From NCBI GenBank assembly GCA_030445275.1, contig JAUCSE010000042.1, positions 94,147 through 158,146 of the forward strand: a stretch of DNA of 64,000 bases, written 5' to 3'. The position numbers were made by a program, and so were the translations under genes. Of this stretch, positions 27,142-36,900 are shown piece after piece (the stretch's first letter is position 1; every line of letters starts with the position of its first letter). This DNA is from Mucilaginibacter sp. (GTDB taxonomy: Bacteria > Bacteroidota > Bacteroidia > Sphingobacteriales > Sphingobacteriaceae). The notes beneath the pieces were generated by a model that did not search any database, was not told where the DNA came from, and saw only the letters and a list, made by a program, of their open reading frames with translations.

Positions 27142-27993
27142 ATGAAAGCATTTCTTGGAATGGGCCTGTTAGGCTCTAATTTTGTCAGGGCAATGATCCA
27201 AAAGGGAGAACAGGTGCAAGTCTGGAACCGGACAGCTGCTAAAGCAACAGCGCTGGAAGCTTACGGTGCCAAAGCATTCGCCGAAGCCGCAGAAGCGGTA
27301 AAAGGCGCAACCAGCATCCACCTGGCCCTAAAGGATGATGATACCGTAGATGAAGTACTGGCTGCAGCCAGCAAAGGATTTAGTCCCGGTGCAATCATCA
27401 TTGACCATACTACCACATCATCTGCAGGAGCCGCTGCAAGAACAGTAGCGTGGAAGGCCAAAGGATACACTTACCTGCATGCACCGGTTTTCATGGGCCC
27501 GCAAAACGCGTTGGAAAGCTCGGGTAATATGCTGGTATCCGGTGATCAGGCGGTGATCAGTAAAGTGGAGCCGGAGTTATCCAAGATGACAGGAAAGGTG
27601 GTCAATTTAGGAACGGAGGAAGGCAGAGCAGCGAAGATCAAGCTTATTGGCAACCACTTTCTGCTCACACTTACCGCAGGTTTGTCAGACACCCTTGCGT
27701 TGGCAAAGGCACAGGGAATTAATGCCGCTGAAGTATCAGCATTCTTTGACTCCTGGAATCCAGGGGCAACCATGCCGGCCAGGCTCAAGCGCATAACCGA
27801 GGGCAATTTTACACAACCATCATGGGAACTGAGTATGGCCAGGAAGGATGCCGGCTTGATGATAGCTGCTGCTGAACAAGGTGGAACTGACTTGTTCATG
27901 GTACCTGCTATAGCCGCCGTGATGGACAACTGGATAGCCAAAGGCCACGGAAGTGATGACTGGAGTGTGATTGCTAAAGATTCGCTTTCCTGA
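27142..27993 (+). CDS. 3-hydroxyisobutyrate-dehydrogenase-like NAD(P) oxidoreductase
   Basis: Cytoplasmic 283-residue beta-hydroxyacid dehydrogenase family protein. The nucleotide loop is MGLLGSNFVRAM near the N-terminus, then VWNRTAAKA; the catalytic-lysine helix is AKIKLIGNHFLL, with Lys at about residue 171, the family position. The typical substrate-loop motif DAPVSGG is altered here to HAPVFMGP, a change seen in imine-reductase-like and glyoxylate-reductase-like relatives, so the substrate should not be assumed to be hydroxyisobutyrate. A strong terminator follows. Confidence 0.88.
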   Translation: MKAFLGMGLLGSNFVRAMIQKGEQVQVWNRTAAKATALEAYGAKAFAEAAEAVKGATSIHLALKDDDTVDEVLAAASKGFSPGAIIIDHTTTSSAGAAARTVAWKAKGYTYLHAPVFMGPQNALESSGNMLVSGDQAVISKVEPELSKMTGKVVNLGTEEGRAAKIKLIGNHFLLTLTAGLSDTLALAKAQGINAAEVSAFFDSWNPGATMPARLKRITEGNFTQPSWELSMARKDAGLMIAAAEQGGTDLFMVPAIAAVMDNWIAKGHGSDDWSVIAKDSLS

Positions 27994-28014
27994 TATAGAG
28001 CAGTTATGAATAAC

Positions 28015-28047
28015 AAAAGCCGCTTCCATAAATCCGAAGCGGCTTTT
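28015..28047 (+). terminator. Rho-independent terminator
   Basis: Perfect 12-bp stem AAAAGCCGCTTC (28015-28026) / GAAGCGGCTTTT (28036-28047), 20 bp after the HIBADH-like stop codon. Confidence 0.9.
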
Positions 28048-28184
28048 GTATTACTAAGTAATTTTTCACCATCTTATTTGTTTAAAATTTGGTGAAATTA
28101 TTATAATTCGGTAATCTTGAAGCTGCACGCAACCCCGGTGCACTATCATGCTATCAACATTTAGCCTGATGCTACAGACCATCT

Positions 28185-29279
28185 ATGAGCACGAATAAAT
28201 TAAACCCGGACATCCTAAAAACTAAACAACATTTTGAAATTCTTGACGGATTAAGAGGCGTAGCAGCTTTGGCTGTTGTAGTTTTCCATTTTATGGAGAT
28301 CGTTTATTCTGATTACAGCAAAAATTTTATCGGGCATGGTTTTTTAGCGGTCGACTTCTTTTTCTGTTTATCAGGATTTGTTATCGGATACGCTTATGAT
28401 GACCGTATTGGCAAAATGGGGATCCTGGAATTTTTTAAATCAAGGATAATCAGACTCCATCCCCTGGTTATTCTTGGTTCGGTATTAGGCTTATTAGCCT
28501 TTCTGTTTGACCCATTTGGCGGTCACCCCGAATTAGTAGGAGCGGGCAAAATTATTTTAGTATTTCTGAGCTCCATTTTGCTTATTCCCGCCCCTGTCAT
28601 GACGGAGCGTTATTTTAACCTGTTCAGTTTCAATGCTCCAGCCTGGTCGTTATTCTGGGAATATGTTGCCAATATTTTATATGCTTTTATTCTGTACAGG
28701 ATTGGTCGCCGGTACTTGCTTTTACTAACCATACTTTCGGCAGTTGCGCTTTGCTTTGTTGGCTACCGTACCGGGAATTTGATGGGTGGCTGGGGCGGAG
28801 ATAGCTTTTGGGATGGTAGTGTCCGTATCTCTTTCTCCTTTTTAGCAGGGTTGCTGGTTTATCGCTCCAACTGGATCATTAAAAATAAACTGGGTTTTAT
28901 CGGCCTGTCTGTATTGCTGGCATTAGCGTTTATTATGCCGTTTTCTACATGGAACTGGATTACAGAACCTATAGCCATAGTGTTGTATTTTCCATTGCTT
29001 ATTGCCTTAGGTGCAGGCGCTACGCTAACATCCGGTTTTAAAAAGCTTTGCGTGTTTTTCGGCAAAATATCGTACCCGCTATACATGACCCATTATGCCG
29101 TAATGTGGATGTTTGGCAATTATTACAGCAGCCACAAACCAGGAACAGGGCAGCTGGCTCTTATCATTATATCGGCACTAATTCTTTTGGTTGGCTTTGC
29201 GTATTTAATGATGACCATTTATGATATCCCTGTTCGCAGGTATTTAAACAATAAAAGGAAACAGGATTTGACGAAATAA
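28185..29279 (+). CDS. OafA/YrhL-type membrane acyltransferase
   Basis: Inner-membrane acyltransferase-3 family protein, 364 residues and about ten hydrophobic helices. The N-terminal motif LDGLRGVAALAVVVFHF includes the catalytic His, and FLAVDFFFCLSGFVIGYAYDDRI and FFKSRIIRLHPLVILGS are the standard family segments with the conserved Arg. Such enzymes O-acetylate or otherwise acylate cell-surface polysaccharides or small molecules. It is a single gene between a terminator and a palindromic repeat, with no polysaccharide cluster near, so the acceptor is unknown. Confidence 0.92.
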   Translation: MSTNKLNPDILKTKQHFEILDGLRGVAALAVVVFHFMEIVYSDYSKNFIGHGFLAVDFFFCLSGFVIGYAYDDRIGKMGILEFFKSRIIRLHPLVILGSVLGLLAFLFDPFGGHPELVGAGKIILVFLSSILLIPAPVMTERYFNLFSFNAPAWSLFWEYVANILYAFILYRIGRRYLLLLTILSAVALCFVGYRTGNLMGGWGGDSFWDGSVRISFSFLAGLLVYRSNWIIKNKLGFIGLSVLLALAFIMPFSTWNWITEPIAIVLYFPLLIALGAGATLTSGFKKLCVFFGKISYPLYMTHYAVMWMFGNYYSSHKPGTGQLALIIISALILLVGFAYLMMTIYDIPVRRYLNNKRKQDLTK

Positions 29280-29342
29280 GGTTAATGCCTTTGCAATGAG
29301 AGTTCGGGATAAGAAATGAATATCCTATATCAACAAAAACCA

Positions 29343-29483
29343 TGTCATTTCGACGAGGAATGAGGAGAAATCTTATACGTTATACCTGCTACGACAAGCA
29401 TAACGTATAAGATTTTTCGCTATCGCTCAAGAGATAGTTTCTCCTCCCCATCACTTTGGCCATCCCCGTTCGTCGAAATGACA
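29343..29483. repeat. Palindromic repeat, GTCATTTCGA family (copy 4)
   Basis: Ends TGTCATTTCGACGA and TCGTCGAAATGACA, inner ATCTTATACG/CGTATAAGAT. Its left flank GAGTTCGGGATAAG (from about 29299) is also found at about 63839, ahead of a truncated copy, so the mobile or homologous unit is longer than the palindrome. Confidence 0.85.
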
Positions 29484-29516
29484 TTTAGAGTTTTTATTCC
29501 ATATTATTTTCTGAAT

Positions 29517-31520
29517 CTATTTAACAGGTACAAAAAGTACCGCATCTGCCACCGTCGTTCCATCGGCATTTTTATTGGAAATCTCTACGTAAGGTTTCTT
29601 TTCCGTCGATAGGTTATATTGCCCTAATGAAAGCCATTCTCCTGATGTTTGTCCCTCTACGCGTAAATCAGCCTGATTGATTACCTTTTCGGTAGCCTTT
29701 TCGCCATCGTAAACAGTGATATACGTTTTTGCAGAAGGATTTTTAACCTTTGGAAAATAGGTATAAACCTGGTAAGCGCCCCCTTTTAAAATCTCCGGAA
29801 CAAACTGTACTGATTTACCCGTTCCAGCTTTGGTAGTATCTGTAAGATAGGTTGGGCCATAGCCGCCGAATTTTTCGGTTTTCCAATCCCCTGTTATGCG
29901 GCCGGCTTCGTTATCAACCAGTATTTCTGCTGTGCTTCCATCCGCAAGGGGATTACTCCGGAGTATCCCTTGTATTTCCTTCACACTAACCCGCTGAACC
30001 GCTATTTTTTGATCGATAGCCAAACATGCAGCTACCGCCGAAGATTGCCCCAGCACCATGAATACCGGCTCCATACGAATGGAACCATAAGCTATGTGGG
30101 TTGCGGATAAACATACCGGCACAAATAAATTCGCTGCCTCCTTTTGTTTTGGGATGATGGCCCTGTACGAAACCGCATAAGGTGCAAATCCATGCACCTG
30201 AACATCGCCTTCATTTTTCACCATGCCGTTCACTACCAATCTTTCGCAATTATGAGAGTCCATGCCATATGCTGCCATGCCCACACTATCGTTAACCACT
30301 TCCTTTCCCTGGCAATGATGCTGGGTCATCACCAGTTCGCCGATCATTCTGCGGGCCTCCCTGATGTAAAGCTGGGTTGTCCAGTTGCCGCTATCCGTAT
30401 ATTCATCCTTGGGATACCCCCACTGCTTCATTTCGTTCCTTATGTTCTCGGGTATACGACTGTCATTACCAATAAAATAGAGCAAGCCTTTGGTATAATC
30501 TTCATGATCTTTCCATATCCGGGCTCTTGTAGTATAATCAGCCTCAGGATACTCCCAGTCCATCCCGATCATATCTGTCGAGAAACCTCCCCTGTTATTA
30601 ATGTCCGTTTTGCCATTAGGCATCCTACTGATAATGAAAACATCAAAAAGTGTTTTCCAGGGCTGTTTCTCTTTTAAACGGATAAGCAACTCATACTTCT
30701 GAGGATCATAATTTGCAGGTTTGGAAATTGGGATACGGTTTTCGGGCACATTGGTTAACGTAATACGAAAATTATAAGCCTGCACTTTTTTATCTCCCGC
30801 ACCATTTGCTTGTAATACTTCCTTACTTATACCCCACAACAAACCGCTCTTCGGATCGCCCGGTACTTTATAAGGATCAACACCATCCGGAAACTGGTGT
30901 TGATCTAGCAATTCAACCCCGTTTATAGTTTCATTATACTGGCTGTTTGCCTCCCTGCCTACCGCGTAGGAAACACCTGAGCGGGCCATCAGATCGCCTT
31001 CATAAGTACAATCAATAAATACTTTAGCACGAATTGTTTTGTTGGTGGCAGCCGATGGCTTATAGCTATTCTCCAATGTAATTTCTTTGAGCTGAACTCC
31101 CTCCTTCTTTACTTTGATAAGTCTGTTCCCAAACAAAACAGTAAGGCTAGCCCGTTTTACATAGTCATTAAAAATACCCTCTGCTACCTTTGGCTCAAAT
31201 ATCCATTGTTCAAATTTCCCGTAATGGGCACCTATGCGGCGATAAAAATCTCTGGCTAAACCTGTCACCACATATTTATTCCCGATATCTGTATAACCAA
31301 GCCCTCCCGAGCTCATGCCGCCTAAATGTTTTCCCGGTTCAATCAAGATCACCGTTTTTCCCATTTTTTTTGCCGTATAAGCAGCAATTACGCCTGCGGA
31401 AGTTCCTCCATATACACAAATATCAGCATTGATTACTTTGCTGCTTTGCGCATTAGCCGGAGATATGGCCAAAAAACGGGTTACTATTATTGCCAGGATG
31501 ATTACTTTAATGTTTTTCAT
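29517..31520 (-). CDS. Secreted FAD-dependent oxidoreductase with golvesin-like C-domain
   Basis: A 667-residue FAD_oxidored family protein with signal peptide (ending ISPANAQ). The FAD loop is ICVYGGTSAGVIAAYTAKK followed by IEPGKHLGGMSSGGLGYTD, characteristic of this group, and VFIDCTYEGDLMARSGV. The C-terminal ~130 residues form a separate beta-rich golvesin/xanthan-lyase-like module (YQVYTYFP, AKTYITVYDG, GEWLSLGQYNL). These proteins are common in polysaccharide-utilisation loci but their reaction is mostly unproved. It lies just after the sus terminator with only 28 bp between, so transcription probably reads through from the SusCD genes. Confidence 0.85.
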   Translation of the reverse strand: MKNIKVIILAIIVTRFLAISPANAQSSKVINADICVYGGTSAGVIAAYTAKKMGKTVILIEPGKHLGGMSSGGLGYTDIGNKYVVTGLARDFYRRIGAHYGKFEQWIFEPKVAEGIFNDYVKRASLTVLFGNRLIKVKKEGVQLKEITLENSYKPSAATNKTIRAKVFIDCTYEGDLMARSGVSYAVGREANSQYNETINGVELLDQHQFPDGVDPYKVPGDPKSGLLWGISKEVLQANGAGDKKVQAYNFRITLTNVPENRIPISKPANYDPQKYELLIRLKEKQPWKTLFDVFIISRMPNGKTDINNRGGFSTDMIGMDWEYPEADYTTRARIWKDHEDYTKGLLYFIGNDSRIPENIRNEMKQWGYPKDEYTDSGNWTTQLYIREARRMIGELVMTQHHCQGKEVVNDSVGMAAYGMDSHNCERLVVNGMVKNEGDVQVHGFAPYAVSYRAIIPKQKEAANLFVPVCLSATHIAYGSIRMEPVFMVLGQSSAVAACLAIDQKIAVQRVSVKEIQGILRSNPLADGSTAEILVDNEAGRITGDWKTEKFGGYGPTYLTDTTKAGTGKSVQFVPEILKGGAYQVYTYFPKVKNPSAKTYITVYDGEKATEKVINQADLRVEGQTSGEWLSLGQYNLSTEKKPYVEISNKNADGTTVADAVLFVPVK

Positions 31521-31532
31521 AACTGTTTGTTT

Positions 31533-31540
31533 AAACGTTT
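31533..31540. promoter_or_regulatory. LacI-like half palindrome AAACGTTT
   Basis: The 8-bp palindrome AAACGTTT (within TTTAAACGTTT) lies 12 bp upstream of the FAD oxidoreductase start. The core equals that of the palindrome at 9543-9554. Weak evidence on its own. Confidence 0.25.
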
Positions 31541-31547
31541 CAATTTC

Positions 31548-31579
31548 AAAAAAAGACCTGCCGCCAGTAACGGCAGGCC
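31548..31579 (-). terminator. Terminator after the SusCD unit
   Basis: On the minus strand GGCCTGCCG and CGGCAGGTC form a 9-bp stem with one G-U pair, followed by seven T (plus-strand A-run 31548-31554). It lies between the group II intron and the FAD oxidoreductase gene. Confidence 0.85.
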
Positions 31580-31635
31580 TTACGTGACAGTAATTTAGGT
31601 TTGGTAATTTCTTAATAAGATTCTATATCTGTCGA

Positions 31636-32282
31636 GTAGACCCGGGGAATTTCACCCCAAGTCTCTCATAGAACCGTGCTTAACAGTCTCCCGTTACACG
31701 GCTCTTATTAATTGTTTCAGTTAAGGACCTTCCTTAACCGTTTTGCTTAACACATTTGGTACATCCTGAATTGCTTCAGTTTTCCGCCTGTTAGTAAGCT
31801 AATTAATACATCCCCTTCGCTCCATTCTCATTACAAGAACTTCTTCACTACTACGAGATGTTCCGCCCCCGTTGGGTGCATCGATACTTTCCTTCTTACC
31901 GGTTCACCGACTTGAAGTTTTCTCTTAACATCACCCCGACAGGTTCACACGTTCCCTGCGATAGCCTGTAGTAAGATCACGCTGCCTATACGCCGGATGC
32001 CACAAGACCAGTAAACAGGTCGCCCGTCTTGTTCTTCGTAAAGTGTTACTGTACTTTAGTTTTGACATCATCTAATCCTTCCCGGGGCGCCTCATCGGCA
32101 GTTCATTTTCATTCGTCTTCTTAATACTCACCTGACACCTCTATGATGCCTTTTCCTTAACGCTCACTACCAAGGCTCTTTACCAAAGCAGCTTAAGGTG
32201 GTTTGGAACCTGCGCCTGCACGCAGACTCCGAGAGACCTACTCTCATCTATCACACAGCATCAAACTTCGAGTGCTGCGCAC
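31636..32282 (-). ncRNA. ORF-less group II intron ribozyme
   Basis: On the minus strand the element begins GTGCGCAG, matching the GUGYG 5' consensus, and ends ...GGGTCTAC, matching the 3' AY rule. Domain V (about 31663-31696) is complete: 34 nt, lower stem GAGCCGTG/CACGGTTC, a two-base AG bulge, upper stem TAACGG/CTGTTA closed by a GAGA tetraloop, and the AGC triad. Domain VI follows (GACTTGGGG...TTCCCCGGGTC). The segment TGAGAATGGAGCGAAGGGG is like that preceding the reverse-transcriptase ORF in bacterial introns, yet only about 150 nt separate it from domain V and no reverse-transcriptase ORF or remnant is seen. At 647 nt this is a whole ribozyme without its maturase. It sits 19 bp past the SusD stop. 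Confidence 0.88.
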
Positions 32283-32301
32283 TCTCGTTTGTTCGTGTCG
32301 C

Positions 32302-33981
32302 TCAATAACCCGGGTTTTGAACAATTGCAGGGTCAGTTACCGTTTCTATGTTAGGGATTGGCCAAAGGTAATCGCGATTGGCATTAAAACTTCTGACTTC
32401 AACTACCCTCATATCTGCCTTATTGGGCACATTTGTATAGTTTGCAATTCCGTTAGCATCAATTGTAGGGGCGCTGGCTAACAGCCCTCGTGGTATCCTT
32501 CCATAAAGCGGGCCCTTCATTACCTGGTCTGCAATTTTCCAACGCCGTATATCAAAAAGACGGAAGCCTTCTGTTGCAAACTCGTACAAACGCTCTTTGC
32601 GAACTACAGACCGAAGCTGGGCCTGTGACTGCCCAGGTTGAATCGCAGGCATGTTTACACCTGCCCGCTGGCGGATGCTGTTGATGGCATCATAAACCGA
32701 CTGATCAATTTCCCCTTTTTCGATCTTGGCTTCCGCATATATCAGCAGTATCTCCGCATACCGTATCAAAATGACGTTGATTTCTGAATTTGCGGGATCA
32801 ACCTTGTCTGTTATATCCACGTATTTACGCCAGCAATACCCGGTTGCAGTTGCAAAAGCATTTACAGCATCCTGGTTAGGCACCCTTATTGCCGGCGATG
32901 TATTATAATTCCAGCATTGAACACTATCCTTATTCGTCTCAAATTGATAGTTGTAATATACAGATCCGGGCAAGGCTATAGTAAAACCAAGCCTGGGGTC
33001 GCGATTTGCAAAGGGTTTGGCAGGATCATAAAGCGGAGACTTATCAATAGTTAAACCATCTGTACATTCAAAGGCATCCACTACAGATTGAGTGGGTAAT
33101 TTATTGGAGAAACCCAACCCGTTTCGTGATAAATAGTTTTTAGCGACAGATTGTGTTATCGCGGCAGATTTTAGGTATTGTAAAGCAAGGATGATCTCTT
33201 TGGAGGTTTGGCCGTTATAAGTAAATAATTCAGCGAAATTATTATGCAGGCTATAGGCGTTCAAATCCATCACGGCTTTGGCTGCAGCTATAGCAACATC
33301 CCACTGCCCGTTATATAATGCCGCCCTGGCCTTTATAGCCAAAGCCGCGCCTTTGGTTGCACGCCCTGCATCGCTCGCACCGTAACTTACCGGAAGATCA
33401 TTAGCCGCGGCATCCAGCTCGTTGAGCACAAATGTTAATACCTCTGCTTTTGAGCTTCGGGGGATCTGGGCATCTTTTATGGTCAACACCTTAGTAACCA
33501 AGGGCACACCACCAAAAAGTTCAATTAAATTCTGATAAGCATAGGCCCGTACAAACCGGGCCTCGGCAATTGACCGGGTATATATAGCCGGGGTGGTTTT
33601 ATCCTTTACTTTAGCAACATTGTCTAATATAAAATTACATCGCCCTATAGAGGTATAGAATTGCATCCATATTCCCTGGGTGTAAAGATTATTGCTATCC
33701 TGATTTCCCTGCCCTAATGATTGCAGGCCATCCACATTCCGGTTCCAGCCAATATCAGTTGCCGCGTCGAGCGAAGTAACGATGGGCATATTATTATCAA
33801 AGTTGACCTTTAAGGTTGGATAAATTCCATTTACAGCTAAAACCAGTTCATCCTGATTAGTAAAAAAGTTCTGATCAGATGGCCCTGACAAAGGGGCTTT
33901 ATCCAGATAACCTTTGCTGCATGCCGAAGTAATAAGGATGAGGCAAATGATTAGTATCCTATATTTTAAATTCTTTTTCAT
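32302..33981 (-). CDS. SusD/RagB-family outer-membrane lipoprotein
   Basis: Surface lipoprotein of 559 residues that binds the nutrient, usually a glycan, and closes as a lid on the SusC channel. Lipobox LITSAC with Cys21, followed by SKGYLDKAPLSGPSDQNFF, the typical SusD start. The SusD-like N-domain is helical (TPR-like; IAEARFVRAYAYQNLIELFGGVPLVT), and the RagB C-part shows RYAEILLIYAEAKIEKGE, INSIRQRAGV, RKERLYEFATEGFRLFDIRRWK and the ending YLWPIPNIE. Complete. It is 10 bp downstream of susC and followed by a group II intron. The ligand is unknown. Confidence 0.96.
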   Translation of the reverse strand: MKKNLKYRILIICLILITSACSKGYLDKAPLSGPSDQNFFTNQDELVLAVNGIYPTLKVNFDNNMPIVTSLDAATDIGWNRNVDGLQSLGQGNQDSNNLYTQGIWMQFYTSIGRCNFILDNVAKVKDKTTPAIYTRSIAEARFVRAYAYQNLIELFGGVPLVTKVLTIKDAQIPRSSKAEVLTFVLNELDAAANDLPVSYGASDAGRATKGAALAIKARAALYNGQWDVAIAAAKAVMDLNAYSLHNNFAELFTYNGQTSKEIILALQYLKSAAITQSVAKNYLSRNGLGFSNKLPTQSVVDAFECTDGLTIDKSPLYDPAKPFANRDPRLGFTIALPGSVYYNYQFETNKDSVQCWNYNTSPAIRVPNQDAVNAFATATGYCWRKYVDITDKVDPANSEINVILIRYAEILLIYAEAKIEKGEIDQSVYDAINSIRQRAGVNMPAIQPGQSQAQLRSVVRKERLYEFATEGFRLFDIRRWKIADQVMKGPLYGRIPRGLLASAPTIDANGIANYTNVPNKADMRVVEVRSFNANRDYLWPIPNIETVTDPAIVQNPGY

Positions 33982-33991
33982 CTTTTAAGTT

Positions 33992-36900
33992 TTAAAAATT
34001 AACATTCAAACCAAAGCTGTAAACTTTTACCTGCGGGTATGCATTAACAGTTCCAACGGGCGATTCCACATCAAAACCCTTCCAGAAATTATCTGCTGTA
34101 AAAATGTTGAAGCCGTTTACAAACAGGCGGACGCTTTTAACACCTATTTTACTGGTTAACAAGGAGGAAAAGGTGTAACCTAACTGCAGATTTTTTAATC
34201 GCAGGTAGGAAGCATCCTTCAACCAAAAGCTTGAAGTTTGTTGATTGTTCGATTCACCGAAGGTAAGGCGGGGAAATTTGGCATTAGGATTATCGGGGGT
34301 CCAGCGGTCTTTATTCGCCTCCAAAATAGTTCCACCTCCCAGTCCCGGGTAAAATGGCATTATACCTGCCCCATACAAATATCCGTTAGCTTTCCCTACA
34401 CCTTGTAAAAAAACACCTATATCAAACCCTTTAAATGACGCAGTGATATTTGATGAATAAGTGTAACGCGGAATGGTGCTTCCAAGCACAACTTTATCTT
34501 TTTCATTTATAATCCCGTCATTATTTTGGTCTTTATACTTGATATCACCGGGGGCAACATTACCAAACTGTGTTGCATGGCCTGTTACATCTGCGGCATC
34601 TTTAAAAAGTCCCTCTGCCTGATACCCGTATATAGAATTAATAGCATATCCCTCTTTGCTGATGGTAAGGTTGGGTTGACTTATGCCATGCATATCAATC
34701 ACCTTATTTTTAACATCTGATAGGTTTAAACTTACACTGTATTTAAAAGCATTTATATTTCCTCTGTATCCAATGCCTAATTCCCACCCTTTATTATTAA
34801 CTACTCCTGCATTTTGATACGGAGCAGCTAAACCAATAATTAATGGAATATTCAGTTTGAGTAAAATATTGCTTGTTTTCTTGGCATAATAGTCGGCGGT
34901 TATCGTTAAATGAGAGAACAAAGTCATATCGACACCAACATCAGACATTTCTGTAGTTTCCCAGGTAATATCGCTATTGGCCAAACTATTCAAGAGGGCA
35001 GTATTTACAACTTGTTTGCCAAAAACTGATGTCCCTAAAATAACAGCTGTTACAGAGGGGTATGTTCCAATGTTCTGATTTCCTAAACGGCCCCAGGAAG
35101 CCCTAAACTTCAATTCATCAATTACATTTCTTAGCGGCTGCATAAAGTTTTCCTGCGATATGCGCCAGCCTGCAGAAGCTGAAGGAAAGAAAGCATATTT
35201 ACGCCCGGAAGCAAACCGCGAGGACCCATCATAACGGCCATTTAACTCAATTAAATATTTTTGCTTATAATCATAATTTAACCTTCCGAAATAAGAACGC
35301 AATGCCCATGCTTCGGATGAACCGGATGTTTTTTGGTTTGCGGAAGAACCCGCGTCTATAACCGGGTAATCGGGCAATATATAGGTATCACGGTATTCGC
35401 TCGTGTAATCATTATGATAATCTTCCTGCGAGGCCCCTACAAGTGCTTTAACATTATGCACTCCAAATGTTTTATTGAATGTGATCAACCCTCTCACCGT
35501 ATTATAAAATGACCGGCTGTCATTTTGAGTAAGTGTTGTTAAGGCGGGTACTTTGAAACTGGGCGTACCATCAGGCAGGTAGGTTTGAATGGCTATATTG
35601 TAGTTTTTTCCGATGGAATCGATATACTTCGGCGCAACGGTAATTTCGGCTTTTAGCCAACTTACCGGGCTATAAGCAAGAGAAGCATTTAAACTGGCCA
35701 AAGGAGCCGTCATCTTATTTGTACCACCCTCCTTAGTTTGAGCAATAGGATTATTACCATTCCAACCTACCCCCCAGCTGCCGTTTGAATTTACGCCTGA
35801 TTGATTGGCTGGAATACCATCCATAGCTGCAAAGATAGTACCCGTGCCAGCTCCGGGTTCAGTAGTTATACCATCAACAAATTGAAGATCAAATTTGGCG
35901 CTGAATTTTTTTGATATGGTAATATCCGCGTTACTACGAACAGTATAACGTTTAAAATCAGAGTTATTAATAATACCCTTTTGATCAAAGTAACCTACAG
36001 AAGTAAGCATGCGAACTTTTTCAGAACCTCCGTTTACAGTTAAAAAATGACTTTGCTGAAAACCAGAACCAATTAATACTTCTTTTTGCCAATCTGTGTT
36101 GGGGTATTGATCTGTACTTACACCATTCTGAGCCCGGTATTGCTGAACCAAAGCATCTGAATAAAGCGGTGTTCTGCCTACATTAACATATGATTCATTT
36201 AAAAGCAGCATGTAGTCAAGCGCACTTACCGTCTGCGGCATATTTGTAGCCTTTTGCCAACCGGAATAACCATTATAAGTTATACCTATTTGTTTTCCCC
36301 CACGCTTGGTTGTTACTAAAACAACTCCGTTTGCTGCCCTGGAGCCATAAATTGATGCCGAAGCGGCATCTTTTAATATGGATATTGATTCAATAAGGTT
36401 GGGATCAATATTGTCCATCGAGCCTTCTATCCCATCAATTAAAACCAGAGGGTTAGCATTATTTAATGTTCCAACACCCCTGATACGGATAGTACCAGCG
36501 TCTCCTCCGGGCTTTCCTGAACTTTGAGTAACAGTAACCCCGGGCATCATTCCCTGTAAACCTGCTGAGGTTTGCCCTACCGGCCTTACTTTAATATCAT
36601 CTCCCGAAACAGATGAAACAGCGCCGGTAAGATTTACCTTCTTTTGCGTTCCATAGCCCACTACCACCACTTCACTCAGTCCCTTTGATTCGGCCTTTAA
36701 CTGAATATTGACCGTAGTTTGTCCATCTATGGCAATTTCCTGTGTTACATAACCAATGCTGGTGAAAACAAGGGTACCATTACCATCAGAAAGGCTTAGC
36801 GAATAATTACCTTTTACATCGGTAATTGTACCGATATTGGAGCCTTTCAATTTGACACTTACTCCTGGGAGTACTCCTTTTTCATCAGTTACGGTACCTC

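Noticed and set aside
32203..32481. 92-codon plus-strand frame across the susD end
   Set aside because: It runs antisense through the start of the group II intron and the susD coding region; no protein-like pattern.
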